A stretch of DNA of 64,000 nucleotides, taken from an uncultured Pseudomonadales bacterium (GTDB taxonomy: Bacteria > Pseudomonadota > Gammaproteobacteria > Pseudomonadales > Porticoccaceae). A program made the position numbers and the translations under genes. Where the stretch lies: positions 456,363 through 520,362 of the forward strand of contig CALSRZ010000005.1 in assembly GCA_943788895.1 (NCBI GenBank). Direction: 5' to 3'. The notes under the pieces are model-generated. The model saw nothing but the letters and a program-made list of their open reading frames with translations. It did not search any database and was not told the origin of the DNA. Shown piece by piece: positions 10,075 to 18,339 of this stretch. Positions within the stretch are counted from its first letter, which is position 1. Every line of letters begins with the position of its first letter.

Positions 10075-10413
10075 AAAAGTTATGAGGTAAGAAAATGTTT
10101 AATTTCCGGCAAAAGAATTAAAAATATTTTAGTGTGTTTTGATGATGTTTCGTGCTCTTTGGTGCCAAATAGAATCGTATGGTGGCAACGAAATTTTAGA
10201 AGGAAAATTTATCGCTTGCGTGATATTTAATGGCACGGTATCTTATCTAAAGACTGCTTAAGACCCCTAATTAATTAGGTGCTGGGAAAGGTAAACCCAA
10301 GGTCGTAAATATTACCTATTGAGCATGCTCAACCACTGAATTCGTCCCTTAGTGAGTTTAATTATCCATTCCTTTTTAGGTCTGGTTTCTTAATCTTATT
10401 ACGGGAGAATCTT
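10075..10413. promoter_or_regulatory. Int-alpA control region with two perfect palindromes
   Basis: A 339-bp non-coding, AT-rich stretch. It holds two perfect 14-bp palindromes, CCTAATTAATTAGG (10266-10279) and TTGAGCATGCTCAA (10319-10332), suitable as dimer operator sites in front of the AlpA-like gene. Their positions suggest control of the alpA-primase operon. No other open frame was seen. Confidence 0.45.
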
Positions 10414-10665
10414 ATGATTCTTAAAATACCCCAAGTGCTCGCCCAAAGAGCACGCTCAAGTAGTAGTCACTATCGAGATATTCAAAATGGACTATTTACG
10501 AAGCCAGTTAACCTAGGCCAAAGAGCTGTTGGTTGGCCCATAGACGAAGTCAATATACTTACTGCAGCACAAGTAGCCGGGTTATCAGAAGACGAAATTC
10601 GTAATCTTGTGGCAGAGCTGCATCTCAAACGAAAGTCAGTCTTTTCAACGCTGATGGAGGTTTGA
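10414..10665 (+). CDS. AlpA-family regulator / excisionase-like protein
   Basis: Small 83-residue winged-helix MerR-like protein of the AlpA family. MILKIPQVLAQRARSS, then HYRDIQNGLFTKPVNLGQRAVGWP, follows the usual pattern (recognition helix, FPxPVxLG, R-x-x-GWP). In P4-like elements AlpA proteins activate integrase or excision functions. RBS ACGGGAG lies 7-8 bases before the ATG. It overlaps neither neighbour and starts a gene series (alpA, hypothetical, primase) with gaps near zero, so it is likely the first gene of the replication operon. Confidence 0.85.
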   Translation: MILKIPQVLAQRARSSSSHYRDIQNGLFTKPVNLGQRAVGWPIDEVNILTAAQVAGLSEDEIRNLVAELHLKRKSVFSTLMEV

Positions 10666-10666
10666 G

Positions 10667-11191
10667 ATGACAACTTCATATAAATACCCTTGTCATGAAG
10701 CCTATCAGAAAGGCCTAACAGACCGACAGAAATATCCGTTTGTCTCTAGCTCTCTTTATAAAATAAGAGAATTTCAACGGCGGTTAAGGCGTCTTCCAGA
10801 TAATCTCATTAATATAGGTAATTGCTCTGCCGGAAACAAAAACGCCTGCAATAGCCTTAGAGGCTGCGATTCGTACGATATAGCTATTTATGCCAAAAGA
10901 ATGCCTCGTAACATTACCTATGATCTGGCATTTAAGCTCGTATCGGCATTGCCTTCATTAGAACATGAGGGTTTAGCACAAAATGATATTGATGGGATAA
11001 CTGCTTATGTAAATTCCCAAATTAAGAGGTTGATTGATCTAGCAGAACAGGCATCAAGGGAGCTTAAAAGTAATTGGAAGCAGACTGCTAGAGATCTACG
11101 TTTTGGAGAGGGTGGTGTATACGAACTTTCATTGGAAGTTTTAGCGTTATTAGATTGGGTTATGACGGAGGTGGAGCTATGCAAGCCATGA
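10667..11191 (+). CDS. Hypothetical island protein upstream of primase
   Basis: Not recognised. 174 residues, starting one base after the alpA stop. Basic, Tyr- and Arg-rich N-terminus (YKYPCHEAYQKGLTDRQKYP, EFQRRLRRLP), a middle with three Cys (NCSAGNKNACNSLRGC) and a helical C-terminus ending ALLDWVMTEVELCKP. It overlaps the primase gene by 13 bases, implying translational coupling. A DNA-binding or primase accessory role is plausible from position only. Confidence 0.6.
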   Translation: MTTSYKYPCHEAYQKGLTDRQKYPFVSSSLYKIREFQRRLRRLPDNLINIGNCSAGNKNACNSLRGCDSYDIAIYAKRMPRNITYDLAFKLVSALPSLEHEGLAQNDIDGITAYVNSQIKRLIDLAEQASRELKSNWKQTARDLRFGEGGVYELSLEVLALLDWVMTEVELCKP

Positions 11192-13134
11192 CCTTAAATA
11201 TTGCCACTAGCAGCTCTCATAGCCACCCGATGCAGGCTCGATCTATAAGTTGGCCTTCTCTCTGCGAAAGACTTAAGCGTGTCATAGGAGGAGCTAAAGA
11301 AGGTCGCGGCTGGGTGGCAGCAAACATCCCAGATGGTCCTAGGGCTAATGACCGGGTAATTTCAACCTCATTATTAGTCTTCGACATCGATAATAAAGGG
11401 AGTGTTGTTACTCAGGCTGAGTTGGAAATGGCTATTAGGGATAATGGGTACAGAGCGATTCTGCACTCGACTTATAATCACACGCCAGACAATCCACGCT
11501 TTAGATTGATACTCGATATATCAGAACCAATTAAGCCACCCGATCATAAATCTTTGTTACTCCATGTGGCCCAGAATTTAGGTATAACGGACTTTATCGA
11601 TACAGCATGCATGGATATCTCTCGATACTTTTATCTGCCTAGATGCCCTACAGGGCGTATCGAGGACTATGTGTTTTTGTCGGTTGATGGGGACGCAGTA
11701 AATATTGAGGCATGCCTCGATAGGATCAAGTTTGATAGAAGATCTTTAGAGCCACAACCATCAGTAAAAATAGAGTCTGAAGTCAATGGGTGGGAAGAGA
11801 ATGAATCCAATATAGCAAAGATAAAGGAGTTCCTAGGGTACTGCTCAGCCGATTGTGAATACGAGAAATGGCGTAATATTATTTGGTCTGTTACCTCGCT
11901 TGGCTGGGACATAGGAGTCGATCTTGTTAGAGACTGGAGTAAGGCGTCACTACGGCACTGGGTTAAAAGCTCTGCGCAAACCACAGATGAGGTTTTACAA
12001 GGACTAATAGAAAGTTTTGATCCTGAGAGAGATATTACTATTGGCACTCTGATCGCTGAATCAAAAAGTAATGGATGGACTCCGGTATCACCATTTGAGC
12101 AGATCTTAGTTGTTGATCAGGAAAGTGTCCCAGAATCACAGATGCGTAACCGTAGTTATCAAATCTACAGCAGGGAAGATCTTCGAAAGCTTCCAAAACA
12201 ACAGTGGTTAATACATGGAGTATTACCTTTACAAGGAACCGCGGCTATTTTTGGAGCGCCGGGAACGGGTAAGAGCTTTTTGGCTTTGGACTTAGCAGCG
12301 CGAATCAGTGAAGGAGTAGATCAATGGTTTGGTGTTGGCGCTAAGCAACGTGATGTAGTTTACATGGCTCTTGAAGGTGGCGGTGGAATCAGAAAGAGAA
12401 TCGATGCTTGGGAAATAGAAAATAGTAAGAAGGTTGAAAACTTACAACTTGTGATTGGGGAATTTAATTTAAAGGACTCTGAACACGTAGCTGGTTTAAT
12501 GCAAGACACGAAGCCGAAGCTGAATAAGGGATGGGTTACCTTCATAGATACTCTAAATCAAGCCTCTCCCGGTTCTGATGAAAATAGCTCAGTCGATATG
12601 GGTTTACTTCTCGCCGCAGCAAAGCGAATAGCCATGGAGTCAGAAGGTATAGTTGTTCTGATCCATCATTCGGGCAAAGACGGCAGTAAAGGATTGCGTG
12701 GTCACAGTAGTATGAATGCTGCTATGGATTTAACTATTGAGGTTAAAAAAACTGCTGTTGGGCACTCATGGAGTACGCACAAAGTAAAAGATGGCGATGA
12801 TGGTGTTACTAAGCATTTCACTCTAGCTATCCACACAACATCTGGCAGTACCTTTGACGAACATGAAACCAGTTGTGCGGTAAGGCCAACTGAACCTCCC
12901 AAGCATGAGCGCACCCCGACAGGTAAATTACAAATATCCGTGTTTAACGCATTGAAAGCGAAGTATGAGGCAAATGGGCCTATCACCAAAATGGACGCCT
13001 TAGGTCTAGCTAAAGAGGTATTGGTTAATGAACCTCAACACAGAGTTACTACTAAGGCTAAAGAAACTCTAGCGTCACTAAAAAGTGGTGAATACATTAA
13101 AGAGGATGAAAATAAATGTATTTGCCTACCATAA
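11179..13134 (+). CDS. Primase-helicase (RepA-like AAA_25 ATPase)
   Basis: About 651 residues from ATG 11179, chosen because ACGGAGGTGGAG sits just before it; a TTG start at 11155 is also possible. The N-terminal part (residues 20-200) resembles primase-polymerase-like replication proteins (STSLLVFDIDN, YNHTPDNPRFRLILDIS). A PriCT-like middle (EYEKWRNIIWSVTSLGWD) follows. The C-terminal RecA/RepA-type ATPase has Walker A GAPGTGKS at residues 359-366, Walker B-like VTFIDTL, and VVLIHHSGKDGSKGLRGHSS. It would unwind and prime DNA for island replication, as in P4-type satellites. A terminator follows the gene. Confidence 0.85.
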   Translation: MQAMTLNIATSSSHSHPMQARSISWPSLCERLKRVIGGAKEGRGWVAANIPDGPRANDRVISTSLLVFDIDNKGSVVTQAELEMAIRDNGYRAILHSTYNHTPDNPRFRLILDISEPIKPPDHKSLLLHVAQNLGITDFIDTACMDISRYFYLPRCPTGRIEDYVFLSVDGDAVNIEACLDRIKFDRRSLEPQPSVKIESEVNGWEENESNIAKIKEFLGYCSADCEYEKWRNIIWSVTSLGWDIGVDLVRDWSKASLRHWVKSSAQTTDEVLQGLIESFDPERDITIGTLIAESKSNGWTPVSPFEQILVVDQESVPESQMRNRSYQIYSREDLRKLPKQQWLIHGVLPLQGTAAIFGAPGTGKSFLALDLAARISEGVDQWFGVGAKQRDVVYMALEGGGGIRKRIDAWEIENSKKVENLQLVIGEFNLKDSEHVAGLMQDTKPKLNKGWVTFIDTLNQASPGSDENSSVDMGLLLAAAKRIAMESEGIVVLIHHSGKDGSKGLRGHSSMNAAMDLTIEVKKTAVGHSWSTHKVKDGDDGVTKHFTLAIHTTSGSTFDEHETSCAVRPTEPPKHERTPTGKLQISVFNALKAKYEANGPITKMDALGLAKEVLVNEPQHRVTTKAKETLASLKSGEYIKEDENKCICLP

Positions 13135-13158
13135 AAAACAACCGGATTAACCCCACCC

Positions 13159-13179
13159 AACCCCCTTATAGGGGGTTTT
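13159..13179 (+). terminator. Terminator after primase gene
   Basis: AACCCCC-TTATA-GGGGGTT hairpin followed by tt, 25 bases after the stop codon. The T-tail is short, so termination may be partial. Confidence 0.6.
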
Positions 13180-13279
13180 GGTTCGGGGGTTATTTAATCC
13201 AAGCCAGAAGTAACCGATCCGGTCATTTAGGTTTTTCGGTTATTGATACCAGCTCCTCTCAGTTCAAGAGGTCCAGTGC

Positions 13280-13588
13280 ATGAAATCAGATCAATCGCCC
13301 TCTGACAGGGAGCAATACATGACCCTAGCATCCGGACGTATTCGGTGTGGTAGATGCCAGGCTACATCAAAACGTACAAAACTGCAGTGTGGCGCACCAG
13401 CTGTTAAGGGAAAGCGTGTCTGTAGGTTCCATGGTGGTAAATCAACTGGTCCTAAAACAGACGAAGGCCGAAAGCGTTGCGGTATAGCAAAGACTGTTCA
13501 TGGGGGTGAAACTAGAGCTATTCGTGCGAAAAGGGCGCAAAAGATGGCAGAGCTTAGAGAAATGGAGAAAATAATTAAGGGTTGGTAA
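13280..13588 (+). CDS. HGGxSTG domain protein
   Basis: Basic protein of 102 residues. It has a zinc-finger-like part, CGRCQATSKRTKLQCGAPA, then RVCRFHGGKSTGPKT, the HGGxSTG signature of small phage and island proteins, and a charged helical tail (RAKRAQKMAELREMEKIIK). Function is unknown in the literature I know; Cys/His spacing suggests metal and nucleic-acid binding. It stands alone after the primase terminator and before the cargo genes. Confidence 0.75.
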   Translation: MKSDQSPSDREQYMTLASGRIRCGRCQATSKRTKLQCGAPAVKGKRVCRFHGGKSTGPKTDEGRKRCGIAKTVHGGETRAIRAKRAQKMAELREMEKIIKGW

Positions 13589-13621
13589 TTAGAGCGTTAA
13601 GTTGTCTAGATTAATTATTCA

Positions 13622-14296
13622 GTGTTTAATAAGAAGTTAAATCTAGTTTGTTTGGCTGCGGATGGTCTTCTGGGGTATGTGATGAAATTTGAGAGTAATG
13701 GTCAAAATGAGATATTTTTTGTGGACGGTGCAGAGCATTCACTCACGCAATCCCACTTTGATGCATTTAGTTCAGCATCTGCTCATTTCCTAGAGGCGTT
13801 TAGTATAGATAATGAGGTAGACGTATACATATCTCAAAGGTCGGTGCTTCACGCAATCGGCAACAGTGCGGGGGTTCGAGCCTGGCATATGCCCCCCAGC
13901 TTTGATCGCGATAACTCAATTGTATGTGTGTATGTTGATCCTAACTCGACTATTAAGGAAATGATAACCAGCCTGGCGCATGAGATTATTCATGCTTGGC
14001 AAGTGGATAGAGGTGATTTTGTAGGAAGCCTTTGGAAAGGTACAGATTTAACGCACTTACCTTACCGTGTACAGCCTTGGGAAATAGAGGCTCATGGCCA
14101 TCAGTCTGAAATTGCTCAGTCGTTTTTCGATGGAAAGTTGCCTGCAAAGTCTCGTCTAAAAGAAATTATCTCTGATACCGATAAAGTTTTCCAGGAAATT
14201 TTAAATGATGCAAAGCTTGCTCAATCGAAAAAATCATTTATGAAGATAGCGAAAGTAGCTGGAGCAATCGGGTTAGGTGCACTAATTGGGATGTAA
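13622..14296 (+). CDS. Putative zinc metallopeptidase (HEIIH) of island cargo
   Basis: 224 residues from a GTG start (an in-frame ATG at 13682 is the alternative). A gluzincin-like active site is visible: LAHEIIHAW near residue 120, with a downstream QPWEIEAHG that can supply the third ligand Glu. The segment FVGSLWKGTDLTHLPYRVQPWEIEA is reminiscent of phage or host ImmA/SprT-like metalloproteins. The C-terminus is a Lys-rich helix followed by a hydrophobic Gly/Ala segment (VAGAIGLGALIGM), possibly membrane-seeking. First of four tightly spaced genes; the gap to the next is 13 bp. Function unknown; toxin or defence peptidase is a hypothesis. Confidence 0.65.
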   Translation: MFNKKLNLVCLAADGLLGYVMKFESNGQNEIFFVDGAEHSLTQSHFDAFSSASAHFLEAFSIDNEVDVYISQRSVLHAIGNSAGVRAWHMPPSFDRDNSIVCVYVDPNSTIKEMITSLAHEIIHAWQVDRGDFVGSLWKGTDLTHLPYRVQPWEIEAHGHQSEIAQSFFDGKLPAKSRLKEIISDTDKVFQEILNDAKLAQSKKSFMKIAKVAGAIGLGALIGM

Positions 14297-14309
14297 AGGG
14301 TAAGTACTA

Positions 14310-14945
14310 ATGAATTTTGAAGAATACCATAATGGTAGAGTTGGGGACCCTGCCTTTGATTATCAAAACCCTAAGGAACAATTGAAAAAATACCATGAAG
14401 CTATGGCTCATGGTTGCGTGGTATGTGGAAATTGCTTTCCTAGTGAGTTAGAGATTTTGAAAGGGAAACTATATTGTAATTCTTGCTCAGAAGGTGGGCT
14501 ACGAAAAAAAGGAACCGCAGGAAAAACTGAAGAAGACGGTAGTAAATCAACTACTAAAAATAATGCGAAAACCGTCGATAAGCCTTATTTAAATCTGCTC
14601 GAGACTGCAAAGGTTGCAAAAATAGCAGCTTCAAAATTCCCGCTTAACGAACTATTGGATATTGTAGATTTTCTGGAAGGACCATCTGAAATTGAGCATA
14701 CAGTTAAGCTACTTAATGAAAAAATAAAATCAGAATACAAAGAAAGTGTGATTAAAGCTTATCGCGAAAGAAATAGCATTTTAGATCTAAGCTCATTGGA
14801 AGCGGATATAAAAAAGTCAATGGAGTTAGGGTTAAGATCAATATTGAAGTTGGACGAGATAGCGAATTTATTGGGTAAGGTTGATATTAAATCTCGCACC
14901 ATCAATAACAGCCATTCCTGGCAGGACCTTAAAAATGATTTCTAA
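14310..14945 (+). CDS. Zinc-ribbon protein with C-terminal HSWQDLKNDF tail
   Basis: Not recognised. 211 residues. N-terminal four-Cys ribbon (CVVCGNC at 36-42, YCNSC near 57), a Lys/Thr-rich linker to about 90, then a helical domain to 195. The last ten residues HSWQDLKNDF are almost the same as those of the next protein, and the preceding helix (EADIKKSMELGLRSIL) also matches it. Second gene of the cargo series. The shared end implies a common partner or a duplicated domain. Confidence 0.6.
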   Translation: MNFEEYHNGRVGDPAFDYQNPKEQLKKYHEAMAHGCVVCGNCFPSELEILKGKLYCNSCSEGGLRKKGTAGKTEEDGSKSTTKNNAKTVDKPYLNLLETAKVAKIAASKFPLNELLDIVDFLEGPSEIEHTVKLLNEKIKSEYKESVIKAYRERNSILDLSSLEADIKKSMELGLRSILKLDEIANLLGKVDIKSRTINNSHSWQDLKNDF

Positions 14946-15063
14946 AGCCCCATTTTATTCTATGTCGAATAAATAATAGAAGCTGAATGCAACAGCATTA
15001 TTTAGTTAGGATTTCGGTGTGAGTTAGTAAAGGCAAAGAAAGGAATGTTTGGAGAATTAGGCA

Positions 15064-15879
15064 TTGAATAATTTAATAAGATATGTAGCTAGTAATATTT
15101 TGGCTTGGTTTAATTTCATTTGGTTTTCTAGCTTTTTGATAATTACTATTAGTCTTATTTTATTTGATTATGGTGACTTAAATTTATTGGATACAGTTTT
15201 TCCTTTAATTTTCTATTTATTCACCTTCAGACTAATTGGGTATCTTAATTTTAAACTTGTTGGAGATGCTCGACTTATACCGTGGGAAGAGTATGAAAAA
15301 GTTCATCTAAAAAATGAGCTTGCCGAAAAAGAAGCTGAAAAAAATATTATTAAGGATGGGCTTGCGAAAAAGAAAAAATTTGAAGCTGCTCAAAAAGCAA
15401 GAATAGCAAAAAAAAATCAACAGAAAAAATTAAATGAAGACAAAATAATTGCAAAACAAAAATGGAATAAAGAGATTGAAATTGCCAGTAAAAAACCCTT
15501 TTTGGGCTTAGTTGATTCAGTCATTATCGCAAAAGAAGTGATTGAGGGTATTGATTCAAGTGAAATAGAAAGTTATCGAGATTTTTTAGATTCAATTAAA
15601 TTTAGAGAGTTCCTTATTTCATTTAATAATGATTTGTATTCTCAATATGATGACTTAGTAAGGAGGTTTGTCCTCAAGAAATATTTTAAATCAACTAAAA
15701 ATCTAGAGCCTCATATTCTTGATGCGCGTCTTACCGCTGATATTTCCGAGTGTATGAAGCTGGGATTAAAAAATCTAATGAAAAATTATAGTCAAGAAGA
15801 TATGAATCTCCCTGTTTCTATTCCAAGAAAAAAAATAAAAAAAACTCATTCCTGGGAAGATCTAAAGGATGATTTCTAA
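15064..15879 (+). CDS. Membrane coiled-coil protein with C-terminal HSWEDLKDDF tail
   Basis: Not recognised. 271 residues from TTG 15064 with GGAG about 9 bases upstream. Two hydrophobic segments (about residues 13-35 and 42-65) indicate an inner-membrane anchor. A long Lys/Glu/Ala-rich coiled coil (75-145) follows, then a helical domain ending ARLTADISECMKLGLKNLM and the tail THSWEDLKDDF, parallel to the upstream protein. The coding region is strikingly AT-rich against neighbouring chromosomal genes, indicating transfer. Together with 14310-14945 it suggests a membrane-anchored and a soluble partner sharing one recognition domain. Confidence 0.6.
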   Translation: MNNLIRYVASNILAWFNFIWFSSFLIITISLILFDYGDLNLLDTVFPLIFYLFTFRLIGYLNFKLVGDARLIPWEEYEKVHLKNELAEKEAEKNIIKDGLAKKKKFEAAQKARIAKKNQQKKLNEDKIIAKQKWNKEIEIASKKPFLGLVDSVIIAKEVIEGIDSSEIESYRDFLDSIKFREFLISFNNDLYSQYDDLVRRFVLKKYFKSTKNLEPHILDARLTADISECMKLGLKNLMKNYSQEDMNLPVSIPRKKIKKTHSWEDLKDDF

Positions 15880-15902
15880 AAAATATATATGGGCTTTAAG
15901 CA

Positions 15903-16319
15903 ATGGGGAATGTAGTAGAAGCAAAGTGCACCTGCGGTTATACCCCGGGTAAGTTATTTCTTGGTGGCGGAAAGAGTAATTTCAAGACTGACTGTAGCTT
16001 TCCCAACCTATGTCTAGAATGCAAGAACCTTTTTATAGGGAATATGAAAGTTCCTTTCGTAGTTTGCAGTCAATGTGACTCTTCTTCTGTGCTGCCATAT
16101 GATGATCCTAGTCTAATTCATAATACCGGCTTGAGTGAGGATTCGTGGGTTTTCTCACAGGAGTTGTACTCCCTAGTGCCAGTTGCTCGATTTTTATTCT
16201 TTAAGCGCAAGCCAAAGTGGGAAGTTACACGAAAGTTAATGCTTACTAATGAAAAATATCTATGTCCAAAGTGCGATAACTTTGAGCTAACATTCAAATT
16301 TTTTGGGTTATGGGATTAA
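15903..16319 (+). CDS. Small zinc-ribbon protein of island cargo
   Basis: Not recognised. 138 residues, 23 bp after the previous gene. Multiple Cys pairs: CTCGYTPG near residue 9, CLECKNLF near 37, CSQCDSSS near 55, and CPKCDNFE near 122, so two or more metal sites are likely. No membrane segment or enzyme motif is visible. Last of the four-gene cargo series. Confidence 0.55.
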   Translation: MGNVVEAKCTCGYTPGKLFLGGGKSNFKTDCSFPNLCLECKNLFIGNMKVPFVVCSQCDSSSVLPYDDPSLIHNTGLSEDSWVFSQELYSLVPVARFLFFKRKPKWEVTRKLMLTNEKYLCPKCDNFELTFKFFGLWD

Positions 16320-16383
16320 TTACTGCAATAAATGAAGCTGTAGAACTGAGTTTTAGCAGTTTTTCCTACCATAGGATGTAAAA

Positions 16384-16524
16384 ATGGAACTTAACTTAAA
16401 TCAAGAAAATAAAAAATATCAGAACTCCTTGATATTTTTGGTGGCTCTCGCCAGTCTGGAATTTCCACCTCGGCACAGACCGATATTAATAATTGGTTAT
16501 GTTACCAGTTTGATTTTTATTTAG
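16384..16524 (+). CDS. Possible small hydrophobic protein (46 aa)
   Basis: Short reading frame starting MELNLNQENKKYQNS and containing two hydrophobic stretches (SLIFLVALASLEF, PILIIGYVTSLIFI). AGGATG lies 6-7 bases before the ATG. It is convergent with the 16534-16803 gene, ending 9 bases from that gene's stop. It may be a small membrane protein, or chance; a hairpin (AAATATCA / TGATATTT, about 16414-16438) lies within it and could instead be a terminator. Confidence 0.3.
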   Translation: MELNLNQENKKYQNSLIFLVALASLEFPPRHRPILIIGYVTSLIFI

Positions 16525-16533
16525 AATATCTCT

Positions 16534-16803
16534 TTAGGGAGCATATTGTGGATTTTGACCACAATGATGATAAGTTTTAATTCTTCCATTTTTGGTTCTA
16601 AGATCTGTTCGGCAATTTTCCTCAACCACATACTTGACAGCTCTTACGAAATTAAGGTCACGCTTTAAATCATAATAGCTCATCCCATCAATATCGGCTC
16701 TTGCCTCAGAGATAAAGCTAATTCCAGCATCATTGATAACATCGCTAACAAAGTACCCTGCAAGAAATGCGATTGCAATTGCTGGCTTCAAATTCTTGTT
16801 CAT
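16534..16803 (-). CDS. Small exported hypothetical protein
   Basis: 89 residues with a hydrophobic N-terminal segment (LKPAIAIAFLAGYFVSDVI) that acts as signal peptide or anchor. The following soluble part has two Cys (ENCRTD, YHHCGQ) suited to a disulfide in the periplasm. No family recognised. Its upstream region carries a 96-bp block that is 86 percent identical to the block upstream of the ClpP-like lipoprotein gene at the same distance, so the two are probably co-regulated. Confidence 0.55.
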   Translation of the reverse strand: MNKNLKPAIAIAFLAGYFVSDVINDAGISFISEARADIDGMSYYDLKRDLNFVRAVKYVVEENCRTDLRTKNGRIKTYHHCGQNPQYAP

Positions 16804-16875
16804 AAAGCTACTTCCTCTCCAAATACAAATTAAGCGGAAAAATGGACTGAAACTGATATTTTCTTCAAATCCAAA

Positions 16876-16971
16876 TCATTTTCGCGTATTAGTAATACTA
16901 CCTAACAGCAGGAGTCCCACCTGACAAAAGGTTGGGTACCCCCGTAGTGGGTTCGGTGTATCTGAGAATTG
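16876..16971 (-). promoter_or_regulatory. Duplicated regulatory block, copy 1
   Basis: 96 bp matching 18340-18435 without gaps (13 differences). It ends 73 bp upstream of the 16803 start codon, against 76 bp for the other copy. On the minus strand it offers TTGTCA, 17 bases, TAGGTA as a possible -35/-10 pair, conserved in both copies. The dyad GTATTAGTAATAC overlaps the downstream edge and could be an operator (one base altered in copy 2). Confidence 0.55.
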
Positions 16972-17205
16972 TGGGGTATCTAAGTAACCGAATGACACTC
17001 ATCTACGAGTATACCAGTTCCGATATAGATTTACGTGAAGCAAAGGCTTAATCTGCCCATTGAAGATATTGGTTAAAAATTGTTACGGGAGTATTTGGTC
17101 TGACTATTCTTGATAAAATTTTTGATATGGCAACTGGATCATGTTGATGCTCAGTAGGGACCTAATCGTATTCAGATTCACTTAGTAAGCATACCCAAAA
17201 TATCC
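16972..17205. other. Non-coding stretch inside island
   Basis: AT-rich sequence between the regulatory block of the 16534-16803 gene and the 3' end of the ClpP-like gene. I see no convincing reading frame, RNA or repeat in it. Confidence 0.4.
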
Positions 17206-18264
17206 TTAAAAGTTACCATCAAATTTTGTTGCTATCCCAAACAACTCCGCAGCATCATAGCCTTTGACAACCCATCCATCTTCCGCACTGCAATAGCTCA
17301 TCGTCCTATTCATCAATCGTTGACCTTCCTCTACAGATGTCATATTTTGATAGTAAGTGAGTAGCTCCTGTGTTGCATTAGTGCCGATCTTACAGTCAGC
17401 TGTTCTCTCACCCTGTGCATTTAGGCCTGGGAGATACGGAGAGTGGAACATTATCATTGCCTGCCCTCGGATGACACGTTGCACCCCACCTAAATAAGCT
17501 ACCGCACAAGCCGACGCGCAGATAGTGTCGCTGCCAATAACAGTTTCAACATTATAGGAACGGAAGGCTTCGCCCATCATGTACCCATCTTTAAGCATGC
17601 CGCCCCCAGAATTCAATATAACACTCGTACGGCTAACGATTTCATTGTTTTCGTCTTCGCAGTTGGGCGAGCGCTTTAATAATTTTTCAATCGCAAAACT
17701 ACTGTCAGGCCCTATACTACCTTTGAGCTTAATTTGGTAAAAACCTCCGCTTACGCAATTTACACCAGTATATTGAAAATGATTAATGATCAGGCCATCA
17801 ATAAAATATTCTTTGCTGATTTTCTGTCTCGCTCTAAGCGCTTGCTTTTCACTCTCTTCTGCTCGTGCTTGGCTCGCAGGATCTAAAGGAGTTCTAGACC
17901 AATCTATTCGAACATCGTTATAACAATTGGTACTATAATCACCGTTACTATAGACACCAGTGGACCGTGTATATTCATCATGATTTTGTACCCTTTTATA
18001 CATTCTATCTTTATATAGGAAAAAGCCATTAGCGTCATCTTCAAAAATACCCCAGTAGCAATAATGTGCATACGCTAAATTTCTATCGTTCGGGTTAACA
18101 AAATATAGCTGTGGTCTTCCAAGGATGTCAGCGATTTGTTTAAGACTATATCCGACAGGGATCAAATCAGCATTTCGTGACAATGTACCCAAATCCCCCT
18201 TGATGTTAACGCAGCCACTCAAAAAAGCAGTTAGGGAAATTATATATATGTAATGTTTATACAT
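17206..18264 (-). CDS. Lipoprotein with ClpP/crotonase-like (COG3904-type) domain
   Basis: 352 residues. Signal and lipobox LSGC place Cys 17 as the lipidated residue, so the protein is periplasmic and membrane-anchored. Residues 30-75 (IPVGYSLKQIADILGRPQLY) resemble a BamE/SmpA-type segment. The C-terminal half has the ClpP-like fold: LNSGGGMLKDGYMMGEAF, then the nucleophile-elbow region ICASACAVAYLGG with probable catalytic Ser, and MFHSPYLPG with a candidate His. Such periplasmic serine-protease-like proteins are known as a group but their substrates are not. It carries its own upstream regulatory block and is the last gene before attR, a typical cargo position. Confidence 0.7.
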   Translation of the reverse strand: MYKHYIYIISLTAFLSGCVNIKGDLGTLSRNADLIPVGYSLKQIADILGRPQLYFVNPNDRNLAYAHYCYWGIFEDDANGFFLYKDRMYKRVQNHDEYTRSTGVYSNGDYSTNCYNDVRIDWSRTPLDPASQARAEESEKQALRARQKISKEYFIDGLIINHFQYTGVNCVSGGFYQIKLKGSIGPDSSFAIEKLLKRSPNCEDENNEIVSRTSVILNSGGGMLKDGYMMGEAFRSYNVETVIGSDTICASACAVAYLGGVQRVIRGQAMIMFHSPYLPGLNAQGERTADCKIGTNATQELLTYYQNMTSVEEGQRLMNRTMSYCSAEDGWVVKGYDAAELFGIATKFDGNF

Positions 18265-18339
18265 CGCTCTTGCTCAAATTAACCAGGGTTTGTGTATTTA
18301 CTATAACAACACCAAAGGTCAAAGCCGAGTAAATCTAAT

